Shown here: positions 3,651 through 6,150 of the stretch, in pieces | Numbering within the stretch: position 1 is the stretch's first letter | How the letters are laid out: each line of letters opens with the position of its first letter | DNA from: Rhizorhabdus sp. | Lineage (GTDB): Bacteria > Pseudomonadota > Alphaproteobacteria > Sphingomonadales > Sphingomonadaceae | Length of the DNA: 6,150 nt | Direction of reading: 5' to 3' | Assembly (NCBI GenBank): GCA_004297635.1 | Contig: SCUQ01000105.1 | Coordinates: forward strand, 1 to 6,150 | The notes under the pieces: model-generated | Databases searched by the model: none | Told to the model about the DNA's origin: nothing | The model's input: only the letters and a program-made list of their open reading frames with translations | Position numbers and translations under genes: made by a program

Positions 3651-6150
3651 ATGCTGACCCATATTTCCGTGCGCGGCGCGCGCGAGCACAATCTCAAGGG
3701 CGTCGATGTCGATCTCCCGCGTGAGAAGCTGATCGTCATCACCGGCCTGTCGGGCTCGGGCAAGTCCAGCCTCGCCTTCGACACCATCTATGCGGAGGGG
3801 CAGCGCCGCTATGTCGAGAGCCTCTCGGCCTATGCGCGCCAGTTCCTGGAGCTGATGCAGAAGCCCGACGTCGATCATATCGAGGGCCTCTCCCCCGCCA
3901 TCTCGATCGAACAGAAGACGACCAGCCGCAATCCGCGCTCCACAGTCGCCACCGTCACCGAGATCTACGATTATATGCGCCTGCTCTGGGCGCGGGTCGG
4001 CATCCCCTATTCGCCCGCCACCGGCCTGCCGATCAGCGCGCAGACGGTCAGCCAGATGGTCGACCGGGTGATGCAGCTGAAGGAGGGCACCCGCTTCCTG
4101 CTGCTCGCCCCGGTCGTGCGCGGCCGCAAGGGCGAATATCGCAAGGAGCTGGCCGAATGGCAGCGCGCCGGCTTCAGCCGCGTCCGCATCGACGGCGTCA
4201 GCTTCGATATCGAGGACGCCCCCGCGCTCGACAAGAAGTACAAGCATGACATCGAGGTGGTGGTCGATCGCCTCGTCGTGCGCGAAGGCATCGAAACCCG
4301 CCTCGCCCAGAGCCTCGAAACCGCGCTCCGCCTCGCCGATGGCCTCGCTTATGCCGATCTGGTCGACACGACGGTCGACGAAGCCCTTATATCCCCCTCC
4401 CGCGAGCGGGAGGGGCCAGGGGTGGGCGCGAGCGCAGCGAGCTCCGTCGCCGAAGCCCCCGCCAAGTTCCAATATGCAGAGCTGACAGAAGAAGGGCCCA
4501 CCCCCTCCCGCAAGCGGGCGGGGAGGAAGGAGGCCGAGGCAACCGGCGGCAAGATGAAGAATGCCGGCGTCCCCGCGAACCGCATCACCTTCTCGGAGAA
4601 ATTCGCCTGCCCCGTCTCGGGCTTCACCATCGCCGAGATCGAGCCGCGCCTCTTCTCGTTCAACGCGCCGCAGGGCGCCTGCCCGGCCTGCGACGGCCTG
4701 GGCGAGAAGCTCTATTTCGATCCGCAGCTCGTCGTCCCGAACGCGGCGCTGTCGATCAAGCAGGGCGCGGTCGTGCCCTGGGCGAAGTCGAACCCGCCCA
4801 GCCCCTATTATATGCAGGTGCTGTCGTCGGTGGCCCGCGCCTATGATTTCAAGCTCGACACCCCGTGGGAGGAGCTGCCGGAGGAGATCCGCGACACTAT
4901 CCTCTACGGCACCAAGGGGCGGGTCATCACCCTCACCTTCATCGACGGCCGCAAAAGCTATGACGTGCAGAAGCCGTTCGAGGGCGTCATCCACAATCTC
5001 GAACGCCGCATGCTCTCCACCGAAAGCGCCTGGATGCGCGAGGAGCTGAGCAAATATCAGTCCTCCGCCCATTGCGAGGTCTGCGGCGGCGCCCGGCTGA
5101 AGCCGGAGGCGCTGGCGGTGAAGATCGCGGGCGAGGATATCAGCATGTCCACCCGCCGCGCGGTCGGCCCCGCGCTGCAATTCTTCCGCGACATGCCCGA
5201 TCATCTCAACGATCAGCAGAACGCCATCGCCGAACGCATCCTCAAGGAGATCGTCGAGCGGCTGGGCTTCCTCGACAATGTCGGGCTCGACTATCTCAAT
5301 CTCGATCGCACCTCGGGCACGCTGTCCGGCGGCGAGAGCCAGCGCATCCGCCTCGCCTCGCAGATCGGCTCGGGCCTGTCGGGCGTCCTCTATGTCCTCG
5401 ATGAGCCGTCGATCGGCCTGCACCAGCGCGACAATGATCGCTTGCTCGTCACCCTCCGGCGGCTGCGCGATCTCGGCAACACCGTGATCGTCGTCGAGCA
5501 TGATGAGGATGCGATCCGCAGCGCCGATTATATCCTCGATATGGGTCCCGGCGCCGGCGTCCATGGCGGCGAGGTGGTGGCGCAGGGTTCGCTCGACGAT
5601 ATCCTCGCCAACGAAGCCAGCCTGACCGGCGACTATCTCTCGGGCCGCCGCATGGTCGATGTCCCGAAGAAGCGGCGCAAGGGCAATGGCAAGAAGGTGA
5701 CGGTCCACGGCGCCCGCGCCAATAATCTGAAGAATGTCACCGCCTCGATCCCGCTGGGTACCTTCACCTGCATCACCGGCGTCTCGGGATCGGGCAAGTC
5801 CAGCTTCACCATCGACACGCTCTACGCCGCCGCCGCGCGCAGCCTGAACGGCGCGCGGATGATCGCGGGCGCGCATGACAAGGTGACGGGTCTCAACCAG
5901 TGCGACAAGGTGATCGACATCGATCAGTCGCCGATCGGCCGCACCCCGCGATCGAACCCGGCCACCTATACCGGCGCCTTCACCAACATCCGTGACTGGT
6001 TCGCCGGCCTGCCCGAAAGCGAGGCGCGCGGCTACAAGCCCGGCCGCTTCAGCTTCAACGTCAAGGGCGGCCGCTGCGAGGCGTGCCAGGGCGACGGCGT
6101 GTTGAAAATCGAGATGCACTTCCTTCCCGACGTCTATGTGACGTGCGACG
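3651..6150 (+). CDS. uvrA: Excinuclease ABC subunit A, missing its C-terminus at the window end
   Basis: UvrA is the cytoplasmic, DNA-binding ABC-type ATPase that finds bulky DNA lesions and loads UvrB in nucleotide excision repair. Visible in order over 833 codons: Walker A GLSGSGKS (32-39); UvrB-binding region (about 130-230); a repeat-derived insert (about 247-298); the first zinc module with CPVS (320-323) and CPAC (344-347); CEVC (475-478); ABC signature LSGGESQR (558-565); Walker B YVLDEPS (581-587); second Walker A GVSGSGKS (710-717); and the start of the C-terminal zinc finger with C809, C812 and C832. About 150-170 residues, including the second ABC signature, lie beyond the window. 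The ATG at 3651 gives [16 protein letters not shown], a normal UvrA start; no strong Shine-Dalgarno sequence is present. A LexA box lies ten bases upstream. Despite the insert, the frame is uninterrupted and all motifs are intact, so the gene is probably functional. Confidence 0.98.
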   Translation, partial: MLTHISVRGAREHNLKGVDVDLPREKLIVITGLSGSGKSSLAFDTIYAEGQRRYVESLSAYARQFLELMQKPDVDHIEGLSPAISIEQKTTSRNPRSTVATVTEIYDYMRLLWARVGIPYSPATGLPISAQTVSQMVDRVMQLKEGTRFLLLAPVVRGRKGEYRKELAEWQRAGFSRVRIDGVSFDIEDAPALDKKYKHDIEVVVDRLVVREGIETRLAQSLETALRLADGLAYADLVDTTVDEALISPSREREGPGVGASAASSVAEAPAKFQYAELTEEGPTPSRKRAGRKEAEATGGKMKNAGVPANRITFSEKFACPVSGFTIAEIEPRLFSFNAPQGACPACDGLGEKLYFDPQLVVPNAALSIKQGAVVPWAKSNPPSPYYMQVLSSVARAYDFKLDTPWEELPEEIRDTILYGTKGRVITLTFIDGRKSYDVQKPFEGVIHNLERRMLSTESAWMREELSKYQSSAHCEVCGGARLKPEALAVKIAGEDISMSTRRAVGPALQFFRDMPDHLNDQQNAIAERILKEIVERLGFLDNVGLDYLNLDRTSGTLSGGESQRIRLASQIGSGLSGVLYVLDEPSIGLHQRDNDRLLVTLRRLRDLGNTVIVVEHDEDAIRSADYILDMGPGAGVHGGEVVAQGSLDDILANEASLTGDYLSGRRMVDVPKKRRKGNGKKVTVHGARANNLKNVTASIPLGTFTCITGVSGSGKSSFTIDTLYAAAARSLNGARMIAGAHDKVTGLNQCDKVIDIDQSPIGRTPRSNPATYTGAFTNIRDWFAGLPESEARGYKPGRFSFNVKGGRCEACQGDGVLKIEMHFLPDVYVTCD
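4394..4415. repeat. Palindromic repeat copy 1 inside the uvrA frame
   Basis: CCCCTCCCGC (4394-4403) and GCGGGAGGGG (4406-4415) form a perfect 10-base stem around GA. The sequence that follows (CCAGGGGTGGGCGCGAGC, from 4416) completes a word familiar from dispersed sphingomonad repeats (recalled, not searched). It is translated as [12 protein letters not shown]. The left edge carries CTT ATA TCC (4386-4394); ATA is a rare codon in this GC-rich gene, which fits an origin outside coding sequence. Confidence 0.85.
4502..4523. repeat. Palindromic repeat copy 2 inside the uvrA frame
   Basis: CCCCTCCCGC (4502-4511) and GCGGGCGGGG (4514-4523) form a 10-base stem around AA with one mismatch (4506/4519). 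It lies exactly 108 bases, or 36 codons, after copy 1, so both are read in the same phase: PSRERE in the first and PSRKRA in the second. GCCCACCCC (4496-4504) is the reverse complement of GGGGTGGGC after copy 1 (4419-4427), so the two copies face each other as a pair. Confidence 0.83.

Noticed and set aside
4386..4560. A frameshift or pseudogene in uvrA caused by the repeats.
   Set aside because: Reading in the start-codon frame gives no stop from 3651 to 6150, and conserved sequence resumes in the same frame after the insert.
3519..6119. A very long open frame on the minus strand, opposite uvrA (866 codons).
   Set aside because: The plus strand here encodes UvrA with all ATPase and zinc motifs. 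Long antisense frames are common in GC-rich genes because stop codons are rare in the mirrored phase. The translation is a repetitive A/D/G/R/L-rich sequence with no recognisable domain.

Overview
The window looks like chromosomal DNA of a high-GC alphaproteobacterium, most likely a sphingomonad (Sphingomonadales). The grounds are the codon bias, the wording of the proteins (for example the UvrA stretch around [16 protein letters not shown]), a LexA box of the alphaproteobacterial GAAC-N7-GAAC type, and two families of palindromic repeats of the kind common in sphingomonad genomes. The assignment rests on recognition and was not checked by search.

Layout: the left two thirds is read on the minus strand. 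From right to left it holds an unrecognised 52-codon single-span membrane protein (3516-3358), thyA (3282-2356), folA (GTG start, 4-base overlap with thyA), ribF (836-1777) and the 5' part of ileS (696-112). thyA and folA form the dTMP/tetrahydrofolate cycle; ribF makes FMN and FAD; ribF next to ileS is a widely conserved bacterial pairing. The right part is uvrA on the plus strand (3651 to the window end, lacking its C-terminus). It diverges from the small membrane gene across a 134-base region with a well-formed SOS box just upstream of the uvrA start.

The most unusual features are these. (1) Bases 1-111 are a perfect inverted copy of 232-342, so ileS folds back on itself; this looks like a chimeric junction or contig-end artefact rather than biology. 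(2) uvrA carries two copies of a GC-rich palindromic repeat inside its reading frame, 108 bases apart and in the same codon phase, giving the protein a long low-complexity insert. This resembles the Rickettsia palindromic elements found inside genes. (3) A 100-base near-symmetrical hairpin repeat fills the ribF-ileS gap. (4) ribF has a promoter-like sequence placed so that its message could be leaderless. (5) A short gene with a strong ribosome-binding site lies between thyA and uvrA. No complete mobile element, CRISPR array, tRNA or rRNA was seen. I found no evidence of a new multi-gene system; the in-frame repeat insertions in uvrA are the best candidate for something not yet described.
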